From Candidatus Rifleibacteriota bacterium (GTDB lineage: Bacteria; Muiribacteriota; Ozemobacteria; Ozemobacterales; Ozemobacteraceae): a stretch of 64,000 nucleotides of DNA. A program made the position numbers and the translations under genes. The stretch lies in contig JAAYVD010000111.1 in the NCBI GenBank assembly GCA_012517355.1, positions 1 to 64,000 on the forward strand, read 5' to 3'. Under the pieces are notes generated by a model. That model saw nothing but the letters and a program-made list of their open reading frames with translations, was not told where the DNA came from and did not search any database. Shown here one piece after another: positions 16,645-25,339 of this stretch (the first letter of the stretch is position 1; the number at the start of each line of letters is the position of its first letter).

Positions 16645-18783
16645 ATGAAACGCACCATCGCCCTCGCCTTTGTCGCCCTGTTCGTCATGGTCCTGCCGGC
16701 GGCCGCCGGGGAGATCACCCGCCTGGGCATCTACGCGGGGACATTCGACCCCTTCCACCAGCAGCACCTGTTCCTGGCCCGCGAGGCGGCCGACCGGCTG
16801 CACCTGGACAAGGTCCTGATCGTGCCCAACGCCAGCAACCTGTACAAACCGGGCATGCTGCCGCTGGACCTGCGCTACCCCGCGATCGGGGAGGCCCTGC
16901 GCGACACGGGGGACCCGCGGCTGGAACTGCTGCCCCGGGCGGCCATCGAGCAGGCCGACGCCGGGGGCCCCCCGGAGAGCGCGGGAGCACGGTTGCTGGC
17001 GGCCGCTGCCGCCACCGCCCCCCGGGCCACGGTGTTCCAGATCCTGGGCTCCGACGCCCTCGCCAAGATCATCGCCAAGAACGGCATCCCGAAGCCAGGC
17101 CAGCACTGGATCCTCGTCGTCAAGCCGCGCGCCGGGGAACCGCCCCTCGACCCGCAGGTGATCCGACCCCTGCTGCGGACGGGGGTCCTGCACCTCCTGC
17201 CCCCCGGCCAGGTCGAACTTTCCTCGACCCGCGTGCGGGAGGCCGCGGCCGGCGGCAACTGGGCCTTCCTGCGCAACCACCTGCCGCCGGCGGTGGTCCG
17301 CCACCTGGTCAAGAATGGCCTGTATGGCTCCGCCACTGCCCCAGGGTGGCTGGAAGCCCTGGTCGCCCTGGGCCCCGACCCGGTGGAATTCCGGGTGACG
17401 GGTGGGGCAGGACTCCTCTCCGGGGTGACTCCACCCCGCCCGGGGGCCCCCTGTCCGGATTTCCTGTCCGCCCCGGGCCTTCCCGCCCCGGGTCCTGACA
17501 TCCCCGAACTGCCGCCCGACCCGGGTCCCTGTGCCATCGATCCGGCCGAACCCCACACCCTCGGCGACCTGCGGGCCTACGTCGCCCAGCGGCTGACCCC
17601 GCTGGGGATGGCCATCCTGGGCCGGCCGGAGGTCCGGGTCCACCTGGTCCTCGGCCCCCGGGAGCGGGTGAACGACCTGCTCGCCCGGTTCGGCATCACG
17701 CGGGCTCTGCAGGTGACCCGGGCGCGGAACTACATCACCCTCGCCGTGGTCTTCGGCCAGGGCCAGGACGGCACCTGGCACGCCTTCATCGGGGACATCT
17801 ACGGCCGGTCCCGCCTGCTGCACACCGAGGCGATGACCGCGCTGGCCCTCCGGTTCGGCAACCGGCCACCCGACGGGTTCTCCATCGTCGGGTATCCCCC
17901 CGGTGTCACCGACGCCACCTACCTGCGGGAGATCGGCCGCCGCGCCCTGGCGAAGGTCCCGCCGGGCCGTGTCGACCTGGCCATCGTCGGGTATCATTGG
18001 AAGGTCCAGCAGCAGTTGAACCTGCGCCTGGCCGCCTGGCAGGCCCACCCCAGCCCCTGGTCGGTGCTGGACGGCCGCGGCGCCGCCTGGATGGCGCGGT
18101 TCCGGCCCGCGATGCGCTCGCCGCAGACCCTGCCGCAATGGCCCCGCCGGCACTTCGAAGGCTGGGACCTTCCCTACAGCTTCCTGTTCTTCCGCGACGG
18201 CCGGGGCCGGCCCGCCACCGTGCTGCTGACCCGCAACGTCTACGGCGACCAGCTTCCCGCCCTGCTCGACGTCCTGTACCACGACAAGGGGATCCGCCGG
18301 TTCGTGCTGTTCGGCAGCGCCGGCGGCCTCGCTTCCGACACCCGGATCGGGGACCTGGTCGCCCCCTCGGTGGTGTCGCTGGAACCGGGGCTCTACCAGC
18401 CGCTCCGCAACCACTGGCGGCCCTCACGGCTGCCCGCCACGGTCGCCCCGCCCCTGACCCCCGCGCCCGGGTTTTCCGTCTACTCCCCGCTCGAGGAAAC
18501 CACCGCCCTGGTGGAGGCTCTGCGCCGGGAGCGGGCCCGCATCGTCGACGTCGAACTCGGGCATGTCCCCGGCTGGCTCGACTCGCTGGGGACCGCTCCG
18601 GTGGTGCTGCGCAGCCTGTCGGTGGTTTCCGACGTGCCAGGTTCCGGCCGGACGCTGGAGCGGTTGTCGGAGGGGGAGACCGAGCTGACCCCCGCTTTCC
18701 AGGCGGCCGTGGACCGCATCCTGCAGGAGTTCGACCTGGTGGCCCCGTCCGATCACCGGATCCCGGAGCTGGACACGCCCTGA
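16645..18783 (+). CDS. secreted NadD-like nucleotidyltransferase fused to nucleoside-phosphorylase-like domain
   Basis: 712 residues. Start 16645 has AGGAGG 5 bp upstream and gives a clear Sec signal peptide (MKRTIALAFVALF... AAAGEI). Residues 30-215 follow the NadD/nicotinate-nucleotide adenylyltransferase pattern: GTFDPFHQQHL (the HxxH nucleotide site is HQQH), a LGSDAL segment, and the ISSTxxR-like SSTRVREAAAGG near residue 193, ending HLVKNGLYG. The C-terminal 250 residues resemble the PNP/UDP phosphorylase fold, with FGSAGGL at 556 and IGDLVAP, then the conserved-position VELGH and LSVVSDVPGSG. Both activities are normally cytoplasmic NAD or nucleoside enzymes; here they are predicted outside the cytoplasm on one chain. 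Catalysis is not proved. Ends 21 bp from the convergent triad B gene. Confidence 0.7.
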   Translation: MKRTIALAFVALFVMVLPAAAGEITRLGIYAGTFDPFHQQHLFLAREAADRLHLDKVLIVPNASNLYKPGMLPLDLRYPAIGEALRDTGDPRLELLPRAAIEQADAGGPPESAGARLLAAAAATAPRATVFQILGSDALAKIIAKNGIPKPGQHWILVVKPRAGEPPLDPQVIRPLLRTGVLHLLPPGQVELSSTRVREAAAGGNWAFLRNHLPPAVVRHLVKNGLYGSATAPGWLEALVALGPDPVEFRVTGGAGLLSGVTPPRPGAPCPDFLSAPGLPAPGPDIPELPPDPGPCAIDPAEPHTLGDLRAYVAQRLTPLGMAILGRPEVRVHLVLGPRERVNDLLARFGITRALQVTRARNYITLAVVFGQGQDGTWHAFIGDIYGRSRLLHTEAMTALALRFGNRPPDGFSIVGYPPGVTDATYLREIGRRALAKVPPGRVDLAIVGYHWKVQQQLNLRLAAWQAHPSPWSVLDGRGAAWMARFRPAMRSPQTLPQWPRRHFEGWDLPYSFLFFRDGRGRPATVLLTRNVYGDQLPALLDVLYHDKGIRRFVLFGSAGGLASDTRIGDLVAPSVVSLEPGLYQPLRNHWRPSRLPATVAPPLTPAPGFSVYSPLEETTALVEALRRERARIVDVELGHVPGWLDSLGTAPVVLRSLSVVSDVPGSGRTLERLSEGETELTPAFQAAVDRILQEFDLVAPSDHRIPELDTP

Positions 18784-18804
18784 GCGCTGGGGAGAGACCC
18801 GGTT

Positions 18805-20526
18805 TCAGGGGGCAACGGGTTCGGTCGTCGGGTCGGTGGTCCCTGGCTCAGCCATCGCCGGTAGGTCTGTCGTCGATGGCTCGGTCATCGACGGTTCAGT
18901 CGTCGACGGTTCAGTCGTCAACGTCTCGGAAGTCGTCGGGTCGGTGGTCGTCGGGTCCGTCGTGATCGGCTCTGTCGTGGCCGGCTCTGTCGTGGCCGGC
19001 TCTGTCGGGGTCGTTACCCCACCCTGGGAGCCGGCAGGAACCCTGACCACATGGGCCCGGGTCGGGGCCGCCGAGGCGGCGGCCGCCTGGGTGACGGCAT
19101 CGTCGATGGTGGCCGGATACAGCTTTTCGGCCGCCGCCGAGAAATGGACGGGAAGGGCCCTGACCTTCTCGGCCTGGCCGGCCAGACCGTTGCCATTGCC
19201 GTAGAAGGCTTTCAGGGTGGACACCGACCGGGCGATCTGGGCTTCCCGGGAGAGGTAGTCGAGGAAGGCGGGGTTCCGGCCCTTGAACAGGGTCTGGTAG
19301 GAAGCGATGGTCTTCTTCAGGTTGTCCAGGGTCTTGTCCGGCTCCTCGCCCATCAGGATCCGGAGTTTCATCTGGTCGAGGATCCGCCGGGCGGTCGGGA
19401 TCTGCTTCCGGGGGGGAAGGTGCTCGAAATGGCCGGGCGCCAGCAACCCCCGGAACTCGGTCTCCGCCGCCTTGGAGAGCAACAGCACCCGGCCGGTGAG
19501 GCTCATCCCACGCAGCATGCAGTAGGCGATGGGGGTCCGGAACACCCCGAGGTATTTCCCCATCTGGGCGCGGGTGAGGGCGCGACTTCCCAGGAAGGGA
19601 ACGAACCTGGCCACACGGGCCAGGGCCTGGAACCCCCCGGCCGCCTTGAGTTCGTACAGCTCCGCGAGCTTTTCCTGCGCCTGCAGCCGGGCCCGCACGT
19701 CCGCCCCGGCCCGGCTCTTTTCCGCCTCGAGGGCGGTGATGTCCGAACCGTCAGAAGCCGTGGTGGCCACGTAGGCCTCTTCGGCGGCGAAACACTGGCC
19801 CACCGCGATGACCACCTCCCGGTCCCCACCGTTGGCCGCCAGGAATTCCCCGAGCGTGACGGCGCTGGTCCGCTCGGCGGGGGGGACGGTATACCACAAC
19901 TCATAGGCCACCTGGGCATCGCTGAAGGGGGCCGGCGGCGGTTGGGAGGGGTCGGCGAACGCGTCCTCGTTGATCCCGGAGAGGAACTGTGACACCCGGT
20001 AGACCTGCTCGACTCCCCGGTCGGGATCCTTCCAGAAGACCGCCACGGTGACCTCGAGCAGGTTCGGCAGGGCGGCGCCTCCCGCCCCCGGGACGAAAGA
20101 GCTCGACACCTGCACCTTGAAATGCTTCAGCTGCCGGTAGACCGACCCGCTCTCCTGGCGGATGGGGTCGTCCTCGGCCGGGTCAAGCTGGGAGAAATTG
20201 TCGGTGTTCTCGAGCAGCGAGAACAGCGGGTGCTCCCCGTCCACCACCCCCTTCTTCTCGCCGCCGGCGAGATGGATCAGATCGGTGAAATAATGCGGGT
20301 TCTGGTCCACCCGGTGGTTGATGTCCTCGAGGACCTTCTGGGAGACGAACATGGCGGTGAAATGCTCCGAACTGAACGACTCGGTCGCATAACCGCCCTG
20401 CCGGGAAACCTGGATGATCCCGATCACGGTGCCCACCAGGATGAGGAAGGCGATCAGGACCTCGAGGAGGGAAAACCCGTGCGGGCGATTCCTTTCCCCG
20501 TGGGCATGCCTGTGGTGTGCGGTCAT
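18805..20526 (-). CDS. PilV-like pseudopilin with long helical domain and TTEP-repeat tail (triad B)
   Basis: 573 residues. Prepilin site PHG^FSLLEVLIAFLILVG with Glu at +5, preceded by a His-rich leader. The start is ATG 20526 or ATG 20538; neither has ideal spacing to AGGGGAAGG. The domain after the helix (SSEHFTAMFVSQKVLEDI) parallels the PilV-like protein of triad C (SSDHLNAVILSQKVSEDL), so the two are paralogues. A long, mostly helical middle is followed by a tail of Thr/Glu/Pro units (TTEP, TTDP, STTEPSMTEP) over the last 60 residues, likely an extended surface linker. Third gene of the minus-strand triad; 32 bp after the PilX-like gene. Confidence 0.7.
   Translation of the reverse strand: MTAHHRHAHGERNRPHGFSLLEVLIAFLILVGTVIGIIQVSRQGGYATESFSSEHFTAMFVSQKVLEDINHRVDQNPHYFTDLIHLAGGEKKGVVDGEHPLFSLLENTDNFSQLDPAEDDPIRQESGSVYRQLKHFKVQVSSSFVPGAGGAALPNLLEVTVAVFWKDPDRGVEQVYRVSQFLSGINEDAFADPSQPPPAPFSDAQVAYELWYTVPPAERTSAVTLGEFLAANGGDREVVIAVGQCFAAEEAYVATTASDGSDITALEAEKSRAGADVRARLQAQEKLAELYELKAAGGFQALARVARFVPFLGSRALTRAQMGKYLGVFRTPIAYCMLRGMSLTGRVLLLSKAAETEFRGLLAPGHFEHLPPRKQIPTARRILDQMKLRILMGEEPDKTLDNLKKTIASYQTLFKGRNPAFLDYLSREAQIARSVSTLKAFYGNGNGLAGQAEKVRALPVHFSAAAEKLYPATIDDAVTQAAAASAAPTRAHVVRVPAGSQGGVTTPTEPATTEPATTEPITTDPTTTDPTTSETLTTEPSTTEPSMTEPSTTDLPAMAEPGTTDPTTEPVAP
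18820..19015 (-). repeat. degenerate tandem repeat coding TTEP units
   Basis: Units of about 15 bases (GTCGTGGCCGGCTCT type on the plus strand) are repeated with drift. They encode the Thr-Glu-Pro tail of the triad B PilV-like protein. Length variation between strains is expected for such arrays. Confidence 0.8.
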
Positions 20527-20557
20527 GGTTGGTGTCATCCTTCCCCTGCTCGTGGTT

Positions 20558-21550
20558 TCAATGATGGTGATGCCGGTGGCCGTAGTAGCCGTGGTGATGA
20601 TGGTCTCCCCACCAGCCCCAGTTCCCGCTTCCGCCTCCCCCACCGGAACTGGGCGGCGGCGGCGGGGTGTAGCGCTTGCCCTGGCGAACGGCGGCGACCA
20701 TGTCATCCCCATTGGTGGTGATGGCGGTCCCATACTCGTCGAAGTAATCGACGAAGACGGGAATGACATCCTCGTCGATCTCCTTTTCCACGGTGACGGT
20801 CTTGCCATTCGAGGGATCCAGGCCGTTGGAAATGGATACGGGCGGGGACGGGGGAATGATCGGAGGCACCGACGGGGTGCCACCGCCCCCGGGGGTGCCG
20901 GGGGCCCGGACCACATCGGCGGGGGAGACACCGCCCAACGCGGGGATGGCCTGGGTGATGTCGTTGTTCCCCTTGACCGCTGCCTCCATGGCGTCGGCGA
21001 TGGGCCGCTTGGCCTTGCGGTCGGTGATGAGTTTCTCCATGGCGTCGGCCAGGGGCTTGTTGTCACCGGCGGCGACGGGCAGGCGATCCGGCTCGATCTC
21101 GTTGGAACCGACGGGAAGGCCCTGGGCCAGACCGACGAGCAGCCCCGGTTTGACCTCGACCAGCCAGTAGAAGCACCGGCGGGTGTTCCGGTAGGTTGAG
21201 CGGACGAAGATGTCGGCGTGCCGTTCGCGGTTGGGGTTGTCGGCGATGAAGTAATCGTATCTGCCGCCGTGGAGCTCGATCTGGCTTCCCGAATCGGGGC
21301 CGGCGGCGAACCAGCGGTCCTCCCAGGCGGCGCTGGTGAGGCGGGCATACAGCCGATGGAAGGCCGACTCGCCGATGTACTGGGCCCGGATGCTGGCGTC
21401 GGCGTATTCCACCTGGCGGGTCAGCCCCCGCATGAGGTTGAACAGGATCATGCCGCCGAGGACGAAGACGGTTACCAGGCAGAGGGTGAACCACAAGGCC
21501 AGGCCTGTGCGACGGCCTGGCCGGCATCGGGAGTCGGGATGACCGTTCAT
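20558..21550 (-). CDS. PilX-like pseudopilin with Gly-rich linker and poly-His tail (triad B)
   Basis: 330 residues. A basic leader is followed by the helix LALWFTLCLVTVFVLGGMIL, then polar sequence with ADASIRAQYIGESAFHRLYA as in other PilX-like proteins. The middle has the motif HADIFVRSTYRNTRRCFYWL, shared in form with the triad C protein (ADIYVKTTL...RLYFWRI). The C-terminus is PPPPPSSGGGGGSGNWG followed by HHHHGYYGHRHHHH, a natural metal-binding-type tail. Start 21550 is preferred because the upstream extension is not pilin-like. Second gene of triad B. Confidence 0.7.
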   Translation of the reverse strand: MNGHPDSRCRPGRRTGLALWFTLCLVTVFVLGGMILFNLMRGLTRQVEYADASIRAQYIGESAFHRLYARLTSAAWEDRWFAAGPDSGSQIELHGGRYDYFIADNPNRERHADIFVRSTYRNTRRCFYWLVEVKPGLLVGLAQGLPVGSNEIEPDRLPVAAGDNKPLADAMEKLITDRKAKRPIADAMEAAVKGNNDITQAIPALGGVSPADVVRAPGTPGGGGTPSVPPIIPPSPPVSISNGLDPSNGKTVTVEKEIDEDVIPVFVDYFDEYGTAITTNGDDMVAAVRQGKRYTPPPPPSSGGGGGSGNWGWWGDHHHHGYYGHRHHHH

Positions 21551-21643
21551 GGGTGGAAGGTTCCCCCTTTGTCTCAATTGTACACCCTTTCCAGGGGGAG
21601 TCGACATCCTGCCGGACCGTATGCCGCCAATCGCCCCGACCGG

Positions 21644-22216
21644 TCACTCCTCGGCGGCCGAGTTCTTCAGCCGCACGAAATTCACCAGGGAAAACTCCCC
21701 CTTGCCCCCCCGGAGCGTCGCGGAGATGAAGACCCCCGTCGGGCTGTGGGCGGTGAATTGCAGTTTGACCACCTGGTGCATCACCGGCACGACGGGTTCG
21801 GGAGCGGCCTTGGCGGGATCGCGGACCAGGAGCATGGCCCGGAAGATCGGGTGCGCCTCGGCCTTGGTCCTGGCCGCGTCGGGCTCGAGATAGAGGCAGC
21901 AGACGTTGTTTTCCAGGTCTTTGTAGACGATGTAGGGAAGGGTGGTTCCGGGCGCGGGGGCCAGGACCTCGATGCTCTGCTGCAAGCGCTGATACAGCGT
22001 CAGCAAGGCCTTCCTGGCCTCCATCTGCAGGACCATTCGTTCGGACAACCGCTGGCTGGTCTTTCCCATGAAGACCGACATGGCCCGATAGCCGGCGGCC
22101 AGCACGAACGAGAAGATGACCACGGCGATCATCGTTTCGACGAGGGTGATGCCGGCGGTCGGACCGGGGGACGGGACCCGCGGACTTCGGCACCGGCAGG
22201 GTGGAAGATGGTCCAT
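21644..22216 (-). CDS. PilW/GspJ-like pseudopilin (triad B)
   Basis: 190 residues. Prepilin site PTAG^ITLVETMIAVVIFSF with Glu at +5 after a Pro/Arg-rich leader. The helix runs into MGKTSQRLSERMVLQMEARKAL and then the domain with LPYIVYKDLENNVCCLYLEPD, which matches the triad C protein (LPFLVFKDIVNRTTILYLEPN) closely in layout. Start 22216 is chosen for the leader; a poor GGGG site precedes it. First gene of the triad B operon (PilW, PilX, PilV order). Confidence 0.75.
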   Translation of the reverse strand: MDHLPPCRCRSPRVPSPGPTAGITLVETMIAVVIFSFVLAAGYRAMSVFMGKTSQRLSERMVLQMEARKALLTLYQRLQQSIEVLAPAPGTTLPYIVYKDLENNVCCLYLEPDAARTKAEAHPIFRAMLLVRDPAKAAPEPVVPVMHQVVKLQFTAHSPTGVFISATLRGGKGEFSLVNFVRLKNSAAEE

Positions 22217-22877
<661 letters not shown>

Positions 22878-24008
22878 ATGTTCCAATGGCTGGACGAGGT
22901 TCTCTCGGGGGAGGACCAGGCGGCCCTGCGGCGATATACGCTTTGCTGCCTGGGGTGCGGGTTGCCGCGGCTCGATCCGGCCGGCACGGTCTGCCCCGTC
23001 TGCGGCAGCACCAGCTGGGGCTGGATGGCGGGAGGATGGTGGCCGCCCCTGAAGATGGTCACGACCGGCTTCCTGGTCGCCTGGTTCCTGCACGACATGT
23101 GGCTCAGCCTGGCCCCGGGCCTCGCCCCCGCCTGGGTCGCCCTGGCCCTCGGGGCGGCGACCGTTCTGGGGTTCCTGCGCTGGGCCAAGGCCGAGCGGTT
23201 CGCCGCCGATGCCCTTCCCTGGTCGTTCCTGCTGCTGGCGTTCGTCAGCGCGACGCCGGTGCTCCTGGTGAGCGGCGGCCGGTTCCCCGGGTTCGGGGGA
23301 TGGCTTCTGCTGGCCTGGTTCGCGGTCACCTGGCTGTTCCTCCAACACGACCAGGGCCTGATGGCGCGGGGGGGGAGCCCCTGCCTGACCTGGGTGCTCC
23401 AGGCCATCGACCGCCGGCGGGGCAGGCTGGTGCGGAACCGGGTGCGGGTCGAGGACGAACTGGAGCGGATCGGCCCGGTCAAGGCCACCGGCCGGCTCGG
23501 CGAACTGCGCGGGCGGCTGGAATACGCCCGGGACAACCTGCGCCGGGAGATGGCCGACCTGGATTCGCAGCGCGAATACACCCTCGTCGTCTGGCGGTTC
23601 CTGTTCTGGAAGAACTGTCTGGGAAGTCTGTTCACGGTGTTGGGCAGCATCCAGGCGGGGGATCTCGACCTGGCCGAGGGCATCAACCGCGGCCTGCGGG
23701 CGGAAATCCTGCGGGTGCGCCAGGACCTGACCGCCGCCATCGCCGCCGGTCGGGCGGGGGCGGGCGAGATCGCCGACTGCGTCAACCGGTCCCTGGCCAT
23801 CCACGAGATGATCCGGGACGGCCTGACGGCACGGCGGGCCCAGGAGGTGCTGGCCGAGGTCGACCGGTGGAGCCCGCCGGCCTGGGCCGACCCGGGCAAT
23901 CCCCTGGTGGTCGCCGGGCTCGCCGGCTCGGAACGGGTTCTGACCCAGGTGTGCGCCGGTTTCCGCTGGATCACCGACGACCAGACCCTTCCCAAGGCGG
24001 ATGACTGA
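22878..24008 (+). CDS. zinc-ribbon membrane protein of unknown function
   Basis: 376 residues. A zinc ribbon (CCLGCG ... CPVCG) lies near the N-terminus, followed by about four membrane helices between residues 45 and 160 (MVTTGFLVAWFLHDMWLSL; WVALALGAATVLGFL; WSFLLLAFVSATPVLLV; WLLLAWFAVTWLFLQ). The C-terminal half is a soluble, helical, charged domain (LRREMADLDSQREY; DLTAAIAAGRAG). AGGGG lies 7 bp before ATG 22878; ATG 22872 is a possible alternative. I do not recognise the family. The topology suggests a sensor or assembly protein with both ends in the cytoplasm. Confidence 0.6.
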   Translation: MFQWLDEVLSGEDQAALRRYTLCCLGCGLPRLDPAGTVCPVCGSTSWGWMAGGWWPPLKMVTTGFLVAWFLHDMWLSLAPGLAPAWVALALGAATVLGFLRWAKAERFAADALPWSFLLLAFVSATPVLLVSGGRFPGFGGWLLLAWFAVTWLFLQHDQGLMARGGSPCLTWVLQAIDRRRGRLVRNRVRVEDELERIGPVKATGRLGELRGRLEYARDNLRREMADLDSQREYTLVVWRFLFWKNCLGSLFTVLGSIQAGDLDLAEGINRGLRAEILRVRQDLTAAIAAGRAGAGEIADCVNRSLAIHEMIRDGLTARRAQEVLAEVDRWSPPAWADPGNPLVVAGLAGSERVLTQVCAGFRWITDDQTLPKADD

Positions 24009-24207
24009 AACGCGGCCCGGCCTCCCCGGCGATGTTCCAGGCCGCCTACGCCGCCCGGTCACCGCCGACCCGGGGCCTGGCTTCCACCCGCCGTTGTGGG
24101 TGAAGGTGATTGCCGACCAGGCACCCGCATCCGTTCCTCCCCTGCCGCCTCGGGAAAATGAGGTATCATTGAGGTGGAAGAGTGATCGTCAGAGGAGGTT
24201 TTCCGTG

Positions 24208-25230
24208 ATGCGGACCATGATGGGATTGATGGTGGCGGTGTTTCTCCTGGCGGCAGGAAGTGCCCCGGCGCAGCCGGCTTCCGACAAGCTTCCCTGGGAA
24301 GACCCGCAAAGCGGGTTCGGCACCACGACAGGAACCTGGACGACGGGAGGAGGGGCCACCTCGACCATCGAGACCACCGTCGAGACTTCGGGCGGTTCGA
24401 AGGACGACGGAACCACGGTTTCCGACCAGGGAACCGACCAGCAGAAGGGGTTCGTCGACGGCTTCCTGAAAGACACCTCCGACAAGATCAAGGGGGCGGG
24501 CGGCGGTTCGGGCTGGGTCTGGACCTGGCAGAAGAAATGGAAGATCGGGCCCGACGGCAAACCCTACGAGGTCAACGAGGACTGGCAGCGGGGCAGCATC
24601 AATGCCTCCATGCCCAACGTGCCGGTTTCCAGCGACGGGAAGACCCCGACCACCGGGCCCGACGGCAAGCCCACCACGGGGACCACGCCGACCGGCCCCG
24701 CCACGACGGCCAAGCCCACGACCGGCCCCGGGCCCACGACCACGGCGACCGTCCCCGATTCCCCGCCGGAGGGGTTCGACATGGCGCCGCCCGATCTGCC
24801 CGACGCCGACGTCCGGCTGGTCATCCAGAACCCTGTCACCCAGCAGGAGAGCGGCTATCCCAACAACGTCTTTCCGACGCTCGCCTCGCCCCCGCTGACC
24901 ACGCTGGCCTGCAAGAACCCCCCGGTTCCCGAGGACACGCGGGTCAAGCTCTCCCTGGAATTCGATCCAGCGAAGGTCCAGCGGGAAGACCTGACCCTGA
25001 CCGTCACCGACAACGAGGGCCCCGCCCTGGTGCCATCAGAGGAGATCGGCTCCTACCGCCACATCTTCCGGGTCCCCGACATGACGCCCACCTACACGGC
25101 GGTGGTCACCTACAAACACCCCATGACCGGCGAGACGAAGGAGATCATCAAGGTCGCCATCCCGGTCTATCCGCTGGATTTCAAGAGCCGCACCGTCGAG
25201 CACGAGCAGAGGCGCACCGACGGCCAGTGA
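24208..25230 (+). CDS. secreted Thr/Pro/Gly-rich protein
   Basis: 340 residues with a signal peptide (MRTMMGLMVAVFLLAAG... APAQPA) and AGGAGG 9 bp upstream. Residues 25-200 are low-complexity (TTTGTWTTGGGATST; GPDGKPTTGTTPTGPATT), typical of an extended linker. The C-terminal 130 residues form a beta-rich domain (VKLSLEFDPAKVQREDLTLTV; YTAVVTYKHPMTGETKEI) like an Ig-type or cell-surface module. No catalytic motif. A possible -10 element TATCAT lies at 24164-24169. Followed by a terminator-like hairpin. Function unknown. Confidence 0.6.
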   Translation: MRTMMGLMVAVFLLAAGSAPAQPASDKLPWEDPQSGFGTTTGTWTTGGGATSTIETTVETSGGSKDDGTTVSDQGTDQQKGFVDGFLKDTSDKIKGAGGGSGWVWTWQKKWKIGPDGKPYEVNEDWQRGSINASMPNVPVSSDGKTPTTGPDGKPTTGTTPTGPATTAKPTTGPGPTTTATVPDSPPEGFDMAPPDLPDADVRLVIQNPVTQQESGYPNNVFPTLASPPLTTLACKNPPVPEDTRVKLSLEFDPAKVQREDLTLTVTDNEGPALVPSEEIGSYRHIFRVPDMTPTYTAVVTYKHPMTGETKEIIKVAIPVYPLDFKSRTVEHEQRRTDGQ

Positions 25231-25251
25231 ACCCCAGTTTGTCGGAACCAG

Positions 25252-25287
25252 CCCCCCGGTGGCCCCGTCCTGACCACCGGGGGGTTT
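25252..25287 (+). terminator. intrinsic-type terminator after secreted Thr/Pro-rich protein
   Basis: CCCCCCGGTGG (25252-25262) pairs with CCACCGGGGGG (25274-25284), followed by TTTCCC. Located 22 bp past the stop codon. Confidence 0.75.
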
Positions 25288-25339
25288 CCCTCGGGGCCAC
25301 CTCCCGGGCCGGTCGGTCGGGACCAGGGGTGATTCCCGG

